Assembly: GCA_012861695.1 (NCBI GenBank)
Contig: JAAOOA010000093.1
Span: forward strand, 674,001-738,000
Source: Trematomus loennbergii
Lineage: Eukaryota > Chordata > Actinopteri > Perciformes > Nototheniidae
Direction: 5' to 3'
Length of the DNA: 64,000 nt
In this document: positions 1 through 10,720 of the stretch, one piece after another
Layout of the letters: each line of letters opens with the position of its first letter
Position numbering within the stretch: position 1 is the first letter of the stretch
Notes under the pieces: model-generated
Seen by the model: the letters and a program-made list of their open reading frames with translations, nothing else
Database searches by the model: none
Told to the model about the DNA's origin: nothing
Position numbers and translations under genes: made by a program

Positions 1-14
1 TACCCCACCTTTAA

Positions 15-2289
15 AGGGACCTATCATGCAAAATACACTTTTGTACGTATTTATACATGAATATGTGTCCCCGGTGTTCCAGGGAACTCACCAAGTGTCA
101 GAAAACACAACCCTCTCTATTTTCCTCCATACCCAAATCTCTAAAAAAGGGGCTGCAACGGATCTGATACAGACTGATCCAGATTTGAACACTTCTATGT
201 CGTCACAGAAGTGGCGCTACGGCTATTGGGCCAACTCTCCACCTATCAGGGGAATGTGGGGTTGGGCCACGGCCGGCCATTGCCGCTCGAAAGCGCTGGA
301 GACGCTGTAGTGCATATGCCAGGCCTGTAAGTGGCGCTGTAGTCTGCCACAAAAGCAGCGAAGAAGACTTCCCGCCCATAGTTACCATGGTTACCCTTCT
401 GTTTATTCTCCGCTGTGGCTTTTTTTCCCTCCCCGAGGCAAGCGTTTGCTCCCGCTGCTTTAATTCAATGCAATCCCTCCCCGTCGAGGCAAGCACTGTA
501 ATTCTCTCCGGTTAGTCCACCAGCAGATGACAAACACCCACCTCTCCGCCTCTTCCAAGGAACGAGGGGACCGTGCGGCAGAGTTTCAGTTTCAGTTTGT
601 TTCGCCGGTCAAGATGTCCGTTAAAGTTTAAATCTTCCGGACAAAATTAGAAAAGTGCCAGTCAAAGGTCTTCTTTGTTATTTATTGAGCTTTAAAACAA
701 ATGAATAACGACTCTATATAATAAAACACGGAGGACGGAGATCTCTTTTTCTCCCCCTCTTCTGACAGCCCAGCAGCTGATCAGGGGCCTCATTTATAAC
801 GCCTTGCGTAGGATTGACGTAGGAAGGTTGCTTACGTAGTACAAAGCACAAAAATAGGTACATACATTTTCCGCCATTTTCCGATTCACAAAACATTGCG
901 TACCGGCGAGGGAAGTGCGTACGGCACTCCCTACGCCTGTTTCCCTTTATAAATCACAATCGACACGTAACGCCCATATTTGCCTATACATAGTCAAAGA
1001 AACGCCCATTCATTCATTCATTGTGACTGACTGCATGAAGAAGATCGCAGGAAATTACGATAGAACAGCTAAAAAAGACATCTCACACCGTGTCAGATTT
1101 AGGTTATTGTGGGGAGGTCGAGATAAATCATATTGTTTGGTGGATGCAGTTTGAACCAGAGTAGCAGCATGGAGGTCGGATCGTCACCAAAATAAATAAT
1201 TAAGTGGTCCGAAAAAAGTTAATGATAAAAAAAATACACATAACCTTCCTCAGGCAGTGTGTTTGTCCCGGGGACAGGAGACACCCCCTTGATGAGAAAC
1301 TGTAAGAAATGATCGGGGAATCCCTCCGGAGTGGAGTCATGACGACTGGATCTGAATTATTTTTGTTGTATTTGGTGGTTTGTGTTCCAGCTGTCGATCA
1401 GCAACTATATATCCATAATCCACCAGTTCAAGGAAATACAACTAATGGATTGTGTTATATTAGCTGTACAATTTACCACATATGGTGTTCTTAGTTTCCA
1501 TACCTCCTGTGTTTTACGAGCGACTTATCAAGTCTTGGCAAACGGCATAAAACACGATTAAACGTGATAGTATATAAAACCATGCTCGTATCTACAACCT
1601 ATAGAAATGCAAAACGGCGTCAGTTTAGACGTAATTCTGTCCTCCTGCTTACCGCATCATTTATGAGAAAACATTTCATAACATTAACACAACATATTCG
1701 AGGTGGTTTTAAATAGCATATCCGTATTTATTTATTTCTCCAAGTTATGTTTTTGTGTGCACTGAGGAGTCTCAAACAGGCGTTTGTTTAATCATTTAAA
1801 GATTGGCTTTAATCAATGTTTGAAAATGAATTCTTCATATTTGATAAATGAGAGGTAACATTTTATTTATGGTATTATTTCCACATATTTCTCTCCATTC
1901 TTCCTTCTGCCAACGGTGTCGCAGTTTCTCGTCTCTCCCGTTTGTGTGCTTCGTGCGTACGCATGGGTTAGAGTTTGCGTGGAGGACAGCACATTTTCCC
2001 GTCAAGTTAGTATTTTATAAATCGCAAACATTACGTAGAAACTGGCGTACGCCATTTTTTGAGCGTATATCCCTTTATAAATGAGGCCCCAGAGCACGTC
2101 TCCCCTCTCCTGCAGGGGGGCGTGGTCAGCAGAATCAGACCCGTAGACAGCAAACAGCACATAGAGCGAAATGAGGCATGGCTAAAATGCATGATCTGTT
2201 TGGTATTTTGAAAACAGAAACGTATAAATATACCTCATATAGGTATGGCCCTACAATATATCATTTAAATATAGCATGATAGGTCCACT
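15..2289. mobile_element. TTAA-flanked MITE, long form with a nested insertion
   Basis: The element is bounded by TTAA on both sides (11-14 and 2290-2293). Its imperfect terminal inverted repeats are AGGGACCTATCATGC on the left and the reverse complement of GCATGATAGGTCCACT on the right. TTAA targets are typical of piggyBac-type elements; no transposase is visible, so it is non-autonomous. The interior holds a second MITE (784-2090). Related short copies lie at 10,234-10,720, 51,793-52,037 and 62,200-62,685. Confidence 0.75.
784..2090. mobile_element. MITE with GGGGCCTCATTTATAA termini, nested in the preceding MITE
   Basis: The ends read GGGGCCTCATTTATAA and TTATAAATGAGGCCCC, which are inverted repeats about 1.3 kb apart. 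The interior is AT-rich and has no convincing coding region. The partner duplicon copy (51,793-52,037) lacks this segment together with its flanks. A target duplication is not clear, so the superfamily is left open. Confidence 0.65.
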
Positions 2290-3091
2290 TTAATGGATTA
2301 TTACTAAAGGAAGACGCCAACGGCCTTTTATCAAAGAAGTGCTTTAGTTTCAAATATGAAAGTGCCTGGAATAAAATAAAAGAAGAGCCATCATTTGTTT
2401 GGAGAAAGTGCTTAAGTGGTACATTTTACATGCCTGAGCCTTTTCTTTAAGTTGTTGGTGTTTAAGTTAAGAAGAAACTTTAAAGTTGGTGTTAAAAGGG
2501 TCCTGTTGTGCTTTTTGGGGTTTTCCCTTTCATGTGTTATAGGTTTGTCTGCAAAGGCTGAACTCCCAAAGTTGTGCTTGTCTCTCCTCCAGTGTTGGTA
2601 TCAGCAGTAGGGGGCGCCAAAGAGAATTGTAAACTTGCAGTGACTTCTAGTCAATTTGAAATTACCCTTGACTTATTAAAGGTGATATTTACCTGCTGTT
2701 TGTTCATTTATATAAGTAAATTAACACCCATTGCTATAAAGTTGTGAACTTAATATGAACACACACATTAATGTCATGAGATGAGCTCGGTATTTGTTAG
2801 TGTTTAATCTCATGTAAGACTTTTAGAAGTTTATGACATAGAGTCCTGAGTGCTAAATGTTAAATATTAATACAGAGACTCTTTCTCTTGGTTTATAAAG
2901 TTCACTCCTTTCTCATTCACTCAGCACAAACTAAAACATAACTTAGTGACTTTTATTTATTTAAGTCAGACAGAGATATACGGGCTCACCAAATAACGTC
3001 TCCTTTAATTGATCTTTTTGTGTATCATGTATCCCTGTAAAACACACTTGGTGAACTTACAGGTGTTTTCACTTGTGTTGTAAGTACATTT

Positions 3092-3766
3092 ATGGCGCAT
3101 TTCCACTATAGGACCTCGCTCGGCCTCGCTCGGTATGGGCCTCGTTAGGCCTTGTTAGGACTGGCTCATTTATGCTATGTTTCCATTACAGTTTAGTAGC
3201 TGGGGCAGTATCTATAGTGACGCAGTGTAGGCGGAGCCGTGACGTCATCTTCAATGAGAACCACAGAAAAACAACATCAGCTGTTAGCACTCAAGCTCCT
3301 CATATCTGTTCAGAAACTAGACAAAAGTTAAACAAGTACAAACCACAGACTGTCTGTGTCATGGCGAATACAGTCGCTGGTTTATTTATGTCTGTATAGG
3401 CCGTTGTTGTGAGTGTGGACGGTCGGAGCATATACTGCGTTAGCTTAGCCGATCTCCATTTAGACAACACGCATTTTAAAAGGTTTTTTGCCTGCCGTCA
3501 AAGCATTAATTCATGGTTTTTAGTAACCGGTTTCAGTATGCTGTTACTTCGGCATCATTTTGAAATGTGTATTACAATTAAATCACGGTCAAATATGTTC
3601 ATTTTGTTGTAGTTGTAGCCCCCTTGCCAGCGATTCTCTCTCTAGTTTAGCATACTCAGCCCGACTCAGCCTGGTTGTTGGGCCGGAAAGAACCTCGATT
3701 TTATGGGGCCAGAAAAACTGTGAAATAGTACCCGCTAGCCGGAAATACGCCAAGTGGAAACGCAAC
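3092..3766. mobile_element. MITE with CGCATTTCCACTA-type termini
   Basis: The left end, TGGCGCATTTCCACTA, and the right end, AAGTGGAAACGCAACA, are imperfect inverted repeats. The interior has no convincing ORF. The matching element in copy 2 spans 53,891-56,820 because of a 2.3-kb insertion. The termini resemble non-autonomous PIF/Harbinger or hAT families common in fish, but I cannot assign one. Confidence 0.55.
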
Positions 3767-4423
3767 ATTAATCAATGTTAACTTGGAAAGCCACAATATT
3801 AATATTTTAACTCAATAACATAGGTGACATTATTGTGGCACATCAGTAAAGCCTTACATATAAATATATAAGGTGGCAGACATCATTTTATGCATTTTAA
3901 CTGAACAATAACTGAATGAGTTTGTTTCATTCTTAGACCAGCAGGGGTACCAAATCTATGAAGACTGCTGCAATAAGTACATTAATTAACTGTCTCATCG
4001 ATGTTTGTCTGAATTAATATGATAATATTAACAATCATATTATTCCTATCAGCTGTCAATCACTGTTATGATTCACATATTAATGTATTATTGAATAAAC
4101 TATATTTTTTGGAGGAGTTAATGATGCATGTTCCTCAAGATGCTTGCTCACCCTCCTTCAAACTTGAAAGACAAGTAATTACTATCATGTATCAAAATTC
4201 AAAAAGATTCAAAGGAACAGTTCAGCGCCCCACGACTTTACTGCAAACAGTTACAACCTTGACTTTACATCAGAAAGAACAAACATTAAAGAAGTGACTA
4301 ACTGCATCAGTTAGGGTTAAAAAACGTGTATTCAGCTAACTTAGTGCGTTTTGATTCAATGCTGAGTACAGCCAAACTTGAATGACAATGAAATCGCCGC
4401 CAATCATATTTCCAAGCTCGTGC

Positions 4424-4621
4424 CAGGGCCGGGGGAGGGGTTACAAGACTCGCGTCTTGTGCTGCATTCACTTGCACTCGGACATTAGAGATTTTCTCTC
4501 ATAAATGTCCGATGAGCCACATCTTTTCTTTCAAAACAAAGATACCAACTGGGGTGGCAGCTGGGGTGGCAATGCTATTTTGCCAGTTGCCACCCCATGC
4601 ACCCCGGTAGATCCGCCCCTG
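4424..4621. mobile_element. Possible short MITE with internal hairpin
   Basis: The block starts CAGGGCCGGGG and ends GATCCGCCCCTG, which are weak inverted termini. It contains a strong internal hairpin formed by GGGGTGGCAA and TTGCCACCCC around 4570-4600. The same block is in copy 2 at about 57,472-57,669. There is no clear target duplication, so the call is tentative. Confidence 0.35.
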
Positions 4622-4816
4622 CCTGCAGTACAGTGTGTACAGTAGCTTTGAGAAAGGCCTGCATGGATCTTGAACAAGTATTAGCCTTAAGTCCAGCTGC
4701 TTCCCGCCTAATGGCATCAATTCTATTTTTGCACAAACTAAACTAAAATCTTTATTCTTGTGAACTGGAAAGTAAGAAAGGCCAACTGTTTCAAGTTAAA
4801 TGGAGGACTGTCTAAC

Positions 4817-4975
4817 CTTAAAGGGGCTATATTCTTCTTATTTTCAGGTTCATATTTGTATTTAGTGTCCCTACTTTGACATGTCTCCATGCTTTAATGT
4901 TCAAAAAGCTTTTCATTTTTCTCATACTGCCTGTGCTGCAGCACCTCTTTTCACCCTCTGAAATCTGCAATAAGC
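4817..4975. mobile_element. One end of a TTAA MITE (remnant)
   Basis: The stretch starts TTAAAGGGGCTATATTC and continues with TTATTTTCAGGTTCATAT. It matches the reverse complement of the stretch ending at 14,327, so both are single ends of one MITE family. No partner end is found nearby in either place. Copy 2 has the same remnant. Confidence 0.45.
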
Positions 4976-5170
4976 TTATTGTGCTCATTTATGTGGCTGT
5001 GACTTTGGAATAAATAGACTCAATCACCCCCCCCAAGTTTTGATGGGGAGGATAGGAACGAAGGGAAAAGTCACATGAGAAAGTGTTTAGCGTGCAATAC
5101 TGAAAGTAGCAAGGTCAGGTGCAGAGACTGAGAGAATAAAAAGAGGTAGTCAGAACAGCACATCGCACCG

Positions 5171-6210
5171 GCCTTGAATCGCATGGAAGCCGCGCTCCCC
5201 CACAAAGCTAGGAAGCAACATTATGGTTTCCCGCTATATCTGAAGAAACGTTAGCGAAAACAAATTACGTATGATGATGCCAGAGTAGGGAGGGACTTCC
5301 ACAGGCCGGCCGAATGCTGATTGGAAGGTCGTGTTGCCAAGAGACTCTATCTGAGTCTGCGCACCAACCAAAGAGAACCAAGTCTAAACCATGGTATCTC
5401 TTCATCTAGTCTTGACCAATCATAAATGTACGGGCAACGCCCTGTGTAATAAAATGTATTTTTACGGATATGGTGCTGACAGATTACAGCTTTACTGTCT
5501 GTGATTGCTATGACCTGACGAAGTCCTTGGCCAAGTGATATATATATTTTGCTCTCTTTACAATAAATAGTTAAACTTAGAAGTTGTCTGTCTTTTCTGG
5601 AATTCTGAACCCAACAAGATCCACGACTCAGCTCATAAAATCTGACTTGGAGAAAATTCGCCCAAACTGAAGCACCTATACTTTAATATTCACTGAAGTT
5701 ATTTTCCCACCAAAGACCTTACAACGTGAAAGCTTAATCCTTTAAAGAGGGGGATATAAAAACTGCACAATTGTGGAAAGAAGTCAATTGGAGGTTGAAG
5801 AAATTCCTTGGAGGGTTAGTGGATTACCTTTTTAAAATGGGAGAAATCATATGATCACAAACAAATAAATACTGTCTGATATAAAACAACATCCTTCCAA
5901 TTTCAAGTCTTTTACATACGAGTACCCATCTCCCTCTAAGGAACACCCAACCACAGGAGGATACTACAGTACTGAGACCTTCATTATTTCATTGTGACAT
6001 TAGCCAGAGATCGCTACAAAGACATGAAATCAACATTTACATGTTTTTATATTTACAGCTGAAACAAGGATATCAACACCTCATAAGTCCAACACTGTTG
6101 CCTGTTTTTGTTTATCAGTATATTCACAATTTACAGTAAAGCAACAGACGCACAAATCTGTCTCTGAGCGTCTCTGAGAGTCTCTGAGTGTCTCTGAGTG
6201 TCTCTGAGCG
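5171..6210. other. Segment present only in duplicon copy 1
   Basis: At 58,220 the second duplicon jumps from the base matching 5170 to the base matching 6211. These 1040 bases are therefore an insertion in copy 1 or a deletion in copy 2. The right edge falls in a 10-bp tandem repeat, which would allow a slippage-type deletion. No terminal inverted repeats or target duplication were recognised and no gene is seen inside. Confidence 0.6.
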
Positions 6211-6421
6211 TCTCTGAGTGTCTCTGAGCGTCTCTGAGAGTCTCTGAGTGTCCTCTTAGCTCCGGAGTCTTGCTTCTAGACCGACAATTTTTTGGAGCTG
6301 GAAACGAACCGGATTCCGGAGCTAAGAAAACGGTACTTTTCAGGCTCTAGCTCCGAGCCGGCGCTGAAAACGCGTTGGTGTGAAAAGGGGCATGAGTGTC
6401 TCTGAGTGTCTCTGAGTGTCT
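6161..6421. repeat. 10-bp minisatellite (TCTCTGAGNG), interrupted
   Basis: Nine units of TCTCTGAGTG/CG/AG run from 6161 to 6250. After an unrelated GC-richer block of about 140 bp, about three more units follow (6394-6421). Copy 2 keeps four units before the same block (58,221-58,260). The interrupting block is probably an old insertion into the array. Confidence 0.8.
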
Positions 6422-6670
6422 CAATATCCATAACATTAATCTGGCTGCAACTTAACAATTATTTATCTAATATATCATATTCCAATCACTTGTATATAGA
6501 CTCTTATTGCACTTTTTCACTATTTTACAATTTTTACTTATTTACTTGCACTATTTTTCTGTTTTATTGTGTTGCACTGTTGGAGGAGCCTGTGACCTAA
6601 GATTGTCATTGTCATAACTACACTGTAGCTATGTACGTATGACCAATAAAAGCCTTGAACCTTGAACCTT
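6420..6670 (+). mobile_element. LINE-like 3' end with CCTTGAA tail
   Basis: The AT-rich stretch ends GACCAATAAAAGCCTTGAAC followed by tandem CCTTGAA units. A polyadenylation-like signal before a short-unit tail resembles 5'-truncated L2/CR1-type non-LTR elements in fish. No coding part is present. Copy 2 repeats it at 58,430-58,682. Confidence 0.5.
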
Positions 6671-7090
6671 GAAGAAAAGGAAAACATGCTAATAATAATA
6701 TATATAATAACTGAGCAGATTAAAAAGTTTGGTGATGAATAATGTATCGTAACAGAGATTCCTTGAACATGACTTCTTTGTTGATTTAAATTTCCTTCTG
6801 AAAATATAAATTGTCTATAATCAACATATTTGAATTGCAATTAGCTTAAAATCATATCTAAACAACTGCCACCCGTAAGTGATTCTTAACACTTGAGAAA
6901 TCATAGAAAATAGACAAAGCAAATAAAAAATTCATCAATTTATTTCACATTTTACCTTAGGTTAATTAACACAATAGTAATATATTTAAATGCTTGAAGT
7001 GAACATGGTGTTGGGTATTGTTATTTTACACTTCAATTAAGAATCCATTTTGAAGGCCACGATAAAGAACATCCAAGCACCTACACCTCA

Positions 7091-7147
7091 TGACATCATC
7101 TGCTGATGATGTCATAACGTCATCACCAGATAAATGATGACATCATC
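7091..7147. promoter_or_regulatory. Cluster of ATF/CREB-like palindromes upstream of the coiled-coil gene
   Basis: TGACATCATC at 7091-7100 and GATGATGTCA at 7105-7114 form a perfect inverted repeat with a 4-nt spacer. An AACGTCATCA half-site (7116-7125) and a further GATGACATCATC (7136-7147) follow. TGACATCA/ACGTCA are bZIP (ATF/CREB/AP-1) type sites. The cluster lies about 290-340 bp before the ATG at 7435, with a possible TATA (TTTATACTCT) near 7205. It is conserved in copy 2 near 59,085-59,140. Function is inferred. Confidence 0.5.
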
Positions 7148-7434
7148 TGCCTTGATGTTGGATTGGAATTCGGAACATTCAAAACATGCAAGGGTGATTC
7201 ACATTTATACTCTGGAACTCCCTTGGAACAGGTCGTGTTAATTGCAGGTTATTCGGATTCACTAGATACACTAACTTCTACAGAAAACTACATTCAACAT
7301 ACGAACAATACAGTCTTTTACAGAGATAAAATCTACTAAAGACAGTTTCCGTTTTCTACAAAGAAACACGGTTTCGTACAGACACACTTCAATTATTCTA
7401 ACTACGCACAATTCAAGTCAAAACAAACTGTGCC

Positions 7435-9681
7435 ATGGCTGGAATAATTAGCCCAGTAGTGTGTGAGCAGGAAGCCGCTCAGAGGCTCACAGAGGCCACA
7501 AATACCTTCAGCAAAGCTAAACTTGTAGAGGTTATCAAACACTGGGAGTTCAAATATGAACTTCTGGACAAGTACGCAAAGGACCTGGCAGTGAAAAACA
7601 TGCACTGGGAGGTGAGTTGGTCTTATCACCAGAATATGGTGATTACCAGGATCGAGCAGAGGGAAGCTGTAATAAAGGGTCTGACACAAGCAAACCAGCT
7701 GCTGGTGCAAAACAATGCCGGATTTGTGCGAGCTGAGAATGGCTGGCAGGAACTGATCCACCAGAAGGACTCTGAAATCATGGGTCTGAAACAGGAGAAG
7801 GAGTCTCTCTCTCACAGTCTCTCAGTGTCCACAAACTGGCAGGAGAAATACAATGCACTGAAGGAGGAATCTTCAAAGAGCCTGGAAGAGAAAAAGGTGA
7901 CAAACGTTGAAAGCGTTGAGAAAGATAACAAGTCCCTGGCAGAGAGGATTAGAAAAGACACGGCAGAGAAAAGAGAGAGCTGGGCTTCTCTAAGCAAATT
8001 GATTAAGGATAAATTCCAGAAGATTGAGGACAAAAAGTCACATCTGGAGGAAATGTCCACAAAGGTCCTGGCTGTGAAGCAAGAAATCCTGGAGGAGGAA
8101 GTCAAGGTCGAAAACAACCTGGAGGAGAAGTTACCCCAGGGCCCGGCTGAGGAACAACAAAACGGGGAGACAGTGATGGTGACAGAAGTCCAAAAGATGG
8201 AGGATCACATTAAGAATCCAGAGGAGAAATCCATTGAGGACCTAGCTGAGACACATCACAGCCAGGCAGAGGAAGTCACCTTGATCGAGATAAGTGAAGA
8301 TCAGGAGGAGAAGTTCACTGAGGATGAGTCCACACAGGACGTGGTTCAGACTCAAGAGGTGGAGGATGAAGAGGAGGAGTCCACACAGGACGTGGTTCAG
8401 ACTCCAGAGGTGGAGGATGAAGAGGAGGAGTCCACACAGGACGTAGTTGAGACTCCAGAGGTGGAGGATGAGAAGAAAGAACCAGAAGAGTTCCCAGTCT
8501 TCCCAAAGACTGAGGAAGCAGAGGAAGAGCTGCAGACAGAGGAAAGCGGAGAGGAGATCAAACTTAGCCTCGTGGCAGCGGTGGCCATTAAAGACCAGAG
8601 CTGTGAAACCACAGAGGTGGAGGATGAGAAGAAGGAACCAGAAGAGGTCTTCTTCTTAAAGAACACCGAAGAGGTAGTGCTGCAGAAAGAGAAAAGCAGA
8701 AAGAAGAAAAAACAACAGAGGAAAAGAGTCAAGGATATCAAACTGGACGAGAAGTTCCCTGAGGCCCAGGCTGAGAAACAGCTTCGCTTGGATGAGGAAT
8801 TGATCAAACCACAGGAGGAGTCCATAAATGACCTTGTTGTTGAGACACCAAATTGCTGGGAAATTAACTTCACACCGATGGCAAAGGTAAAACCGACAGA
8901 GGACAACCTGGCCAATAAAGACCAGATCTGTGAAACCCCAGAGGAAGAGGAAGAGGAGAAAGAACCAGAAGAGTCCCCCGACTTAAATCAGACCGAGGCA
9001 GGAGAGGCAGGCCTCCAGGAAATGGAAAGCGGAGAGGAGACCAAACGTAGCTGGGCAGCAGTGGTGGCCAATAAAGACAAGAGCTGCAAAACCAGAGAGA
9101 AGAAGGTGGAGGAAGAGGTGAAGGAACTGGAAGAAGTCTCCGACTTAAAGCAGACCGAGGCAGAAGAGGAAATGCTGCAGAAAGAAAAAAACAGAAACAA
9201 GAAAAAACATGAGAGGAAAAGAGAAAAGGCGTTGAAAGCGATGGGGATTATCGTAAATGAGATGGACAGCCTGGCCAATATAGTCCAGAGCTGTGAAACC
9301 TCAGAGGTGACGGATGAGAAGAAAGAAGTGGAAGAGTTCCCCGACTTACCGAAGACCGAGGCAGGAGAGGTGGGTCTGCAGAAAATGGAAAGCGGAGAGG
9401 AGAAAAAACGTACCTGGGCGGCAGTGCTGAAAGACCAGAGCTGCAAAACCAGAGAGAAGAAGGTGGAGGAAGAGGTGAAGGAACTGGAAGAAGTCTCTGA
9501 CCTAAAGAAGGCAGAGGCAGAAGAGGAAGTGCTGCTGAAAGAGGAACAGACGAAGGACCCAGAAGAAGTCTCTGACCCAAAGAAGACCCCCGCGGAAGGA
9601 AAGGTACGTATGGGGAAGAAAAGCAAAAAGGATAAGAAGAAAGAGAAGAAAAGAGAGGAGTATGATAGAAGCCACTGCTAG
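7435..9681 (+). CDS. Intronless acidic repeat-rich coiled-coil protein, 748 aa, unknown function
   Basis: I do not recognise this family. The ATG at 7435 (context GTGCCATGG) opens a single uninterrupted frame. Residues 1-95 look globular with several Trp and Tyr (HWEFKYELLDKYAKDL). Residues about 100-240 are heptad-like and Lys/Glu-rich, so probably coiled coil. Residues 298-348 hold three tandem 17-aa units (51-nt period) of type STQDVVxTxEVEDEEEE. Residues about 350-730 hold looser repeats combining a Glu-rich stretch, SxDLKxTEAxEE, ESGEExK, a (W)AAV motif and SCKTREKKVEEEVKELEE; the clearest WAAV copies are near residues 537 and 659. The C-terminus is Lys-rich and could be a nuclear signal. 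There is no signal peptide or membrane segment. The frame is open over 2.2 kb while the other duplicon copy is broken, which suggests coding, but low-complexity purine-rich DNA can hold long chance frames. Confidence 0.7.
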   Translation: MAGIISPVVCEQEAAQRLTEATNTFSKAKLVEVIKHWEFKYELLDKYAKDLAVKNMHWEVSWSYHQNMVITRIEQREAVIKGLTQANQLLVQNNAGFVRAENGWQELIHQKDSEIMGLKQEKESLSHSLSVSTNWQEKYNALKEESSKSLEEKKVTNVESVEKDNKSLAERIRKDTAEKRESWASLSKLIKDKFQKIEDKKSHLEEMSTKVLAVKQEILEEEVKVENNLEEKLPQGPAEEQQNGETVMVTEVQKMEDHIKNPEEKSIEDLAETHHSQAEEVTLIEISEDQEEKFTEDESTQDVVQTQEVEDEEEESTQDVVQTPEVEDEEEESTQDVVETPEVEDEKKEPEEFPVFPKTEEAEEELQTEESGEEIKLSLVAAVAIKDQSCETTEVEDEKKEPEEVFFLKNTEEVVLQKEKSRKKKKQQRKRVKDIKLDEKFPEAQAEKQLRLDEELIKPQEESINDLVVETPNCWEINFTPMAKVKPTEDNLANKDQICETPEEEEEEKEPEESPDLNQTEAGEAGLQEMESGEETKRSWAAVVANKDKSCKTREKKVEEEVKELEEVSDLKQTEAEEEMLQKEKNRNKKKHERKREKALKAMGIIVNEMDSLANIVQSCETSEVTDEKKEVEEFPDLPKTEAGEVGLQKMESGEEKKRTWAAVLKDQSCKTREKKVEEEVKELEEVSDLKKAEAEEEVLLKEEQTKDPEEVSDPKKTPAEGKVRMGKKSKKDKKKEKKREEYDRSHC

Positions 9682-10190
9682 TTGTCTACGGCGACAGTAG
9701 CTGCCTTTTCTTCCCACTCTTCATCTCTCTTCTCCTTCATCTTCCTCACCCCACCTCCATCTACCCTTCCTCCTCACCCTCTCTATCGTATTTCTATATA
9801 GGGTTTTCTCCCGGAGTGCCGGGTTTTCCCACTTTATATCGAGTGATAAAAAAAAAACGCTTAAGAAATACCTACATACCTCAAGTCCCTCTCTTTCCCC
9901 TTCCTCCTCCATCTACTTGAATCCTTTCTTCATCCACCTATCCTTCTCCTCTATCCACCTTATCCTTCTCCCTCTATCCACCCTTCCTCCTTCACCCTTT
10001 TCTTCTACACCCTCTCAATTATCTATCAGTTTGGGCTTTCCCTGGTGTTCAGGTTTTCCCGCATTACATTTGTCTAAATTAACTTTTTAAGTGCTCTTTT
10101 ATTTTGTAGAATTGAATTGCCAAGTCTCAAAAAGTCAGGATTGAATTCAGATATGTTTTTTCATTGAATAAAAATAAAAATAAATCTAAT
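9682..10190 (+). other. Probable 3' UTR with CT-rich repeats and poly(A) signals
   Basis: After the TAG there are pyrimidine-rich stretches built on CCTTCTCCTCTATCCACC-like units (9715-10,010). A cluster of AATAAA signals follows (GAATAAAAATAAAAATAAAT near 10,168). This would fit the end of a transcript from the coiled-coil gene. The block is conserved in copy 2 apart from short deletions. Confidence 0.45.
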
Positions 10191-10233
10191 TAAAATTAGA
10201 AAAGTTTGTGTTAAATGTCTCCAACCCACTTAA

Positions 10234-10720
10234 AGGGGACCTATCATGCAAAATGCACTTTTGTACGTCTTTTCTACATGAATATGTGTCCCCGGTGTTC
10301 CAGGGAACTCACCAAGTGTCAGAAAACACAACCCTCTCTATTTTCCTCCATACCCAAATCTCTAAAAAAGGGGCTGCAACGGATCTGATAAAAACTGATA
10401 CTGATTTGAACACTGTCCTGACGTCAGGACAGTGGGGCTACGGCTATTGGGCCAACTCCACCAATCAGGAGGAGACGGCCACGGCCATTGCCGTTCGAAA
10501 GCGCTGGAGACGCTGTAGTACATATGCCAGGCATGTAGATGGTGCTGTTCTCACAGAATCTGCCCTTGCAAAAACAGCTAGAAATTGTCAAATTGAGCAA
10601 AATGAGGCATGGCTAAAATGCATGATCTGTTTGGTATTTTGAAAAAAAAAAAGTATAAATATGCCTTTTATAGGTATGGTCCTACACTATATTATTCAAA
10701 TATAGCATGATAGGTCCACT
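10234..10720. mobile_element. TTAA-flanked MITE, 487 bp
   Basis: TTAA lies at 10,230-10,233 and 10,721-10,724. The termini AGGGGACCTATCATGC and GCATGATAGGTCCACT are inverted repeats of the same family as 15-2289. An ORF of 144 codons across it is a by-product of the repeat; similar frames occur in the other copies. Copy 2 has the element at the same site (62,200-62,685), so it predates the duplication. Confidence 0.8.

Noticed and set aside
8397..9626. Long minus-strand Ser/Leu-rich frames (172, 212 and 110 codons) opposite the coiled-coil gene
   Set aside because: They are shadows of purine-rich codons on the plus strand; they have no start context, and frames shift between the copies.
10208..10642. 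144-codon frame seen in several places (also at 62,174 and partly at 26 and 51,777)
   Set aside because: It lies within the TTAA MITE and its flank, and recurs because the element recurs. It shows no domain, and its frame is broken in other copies.
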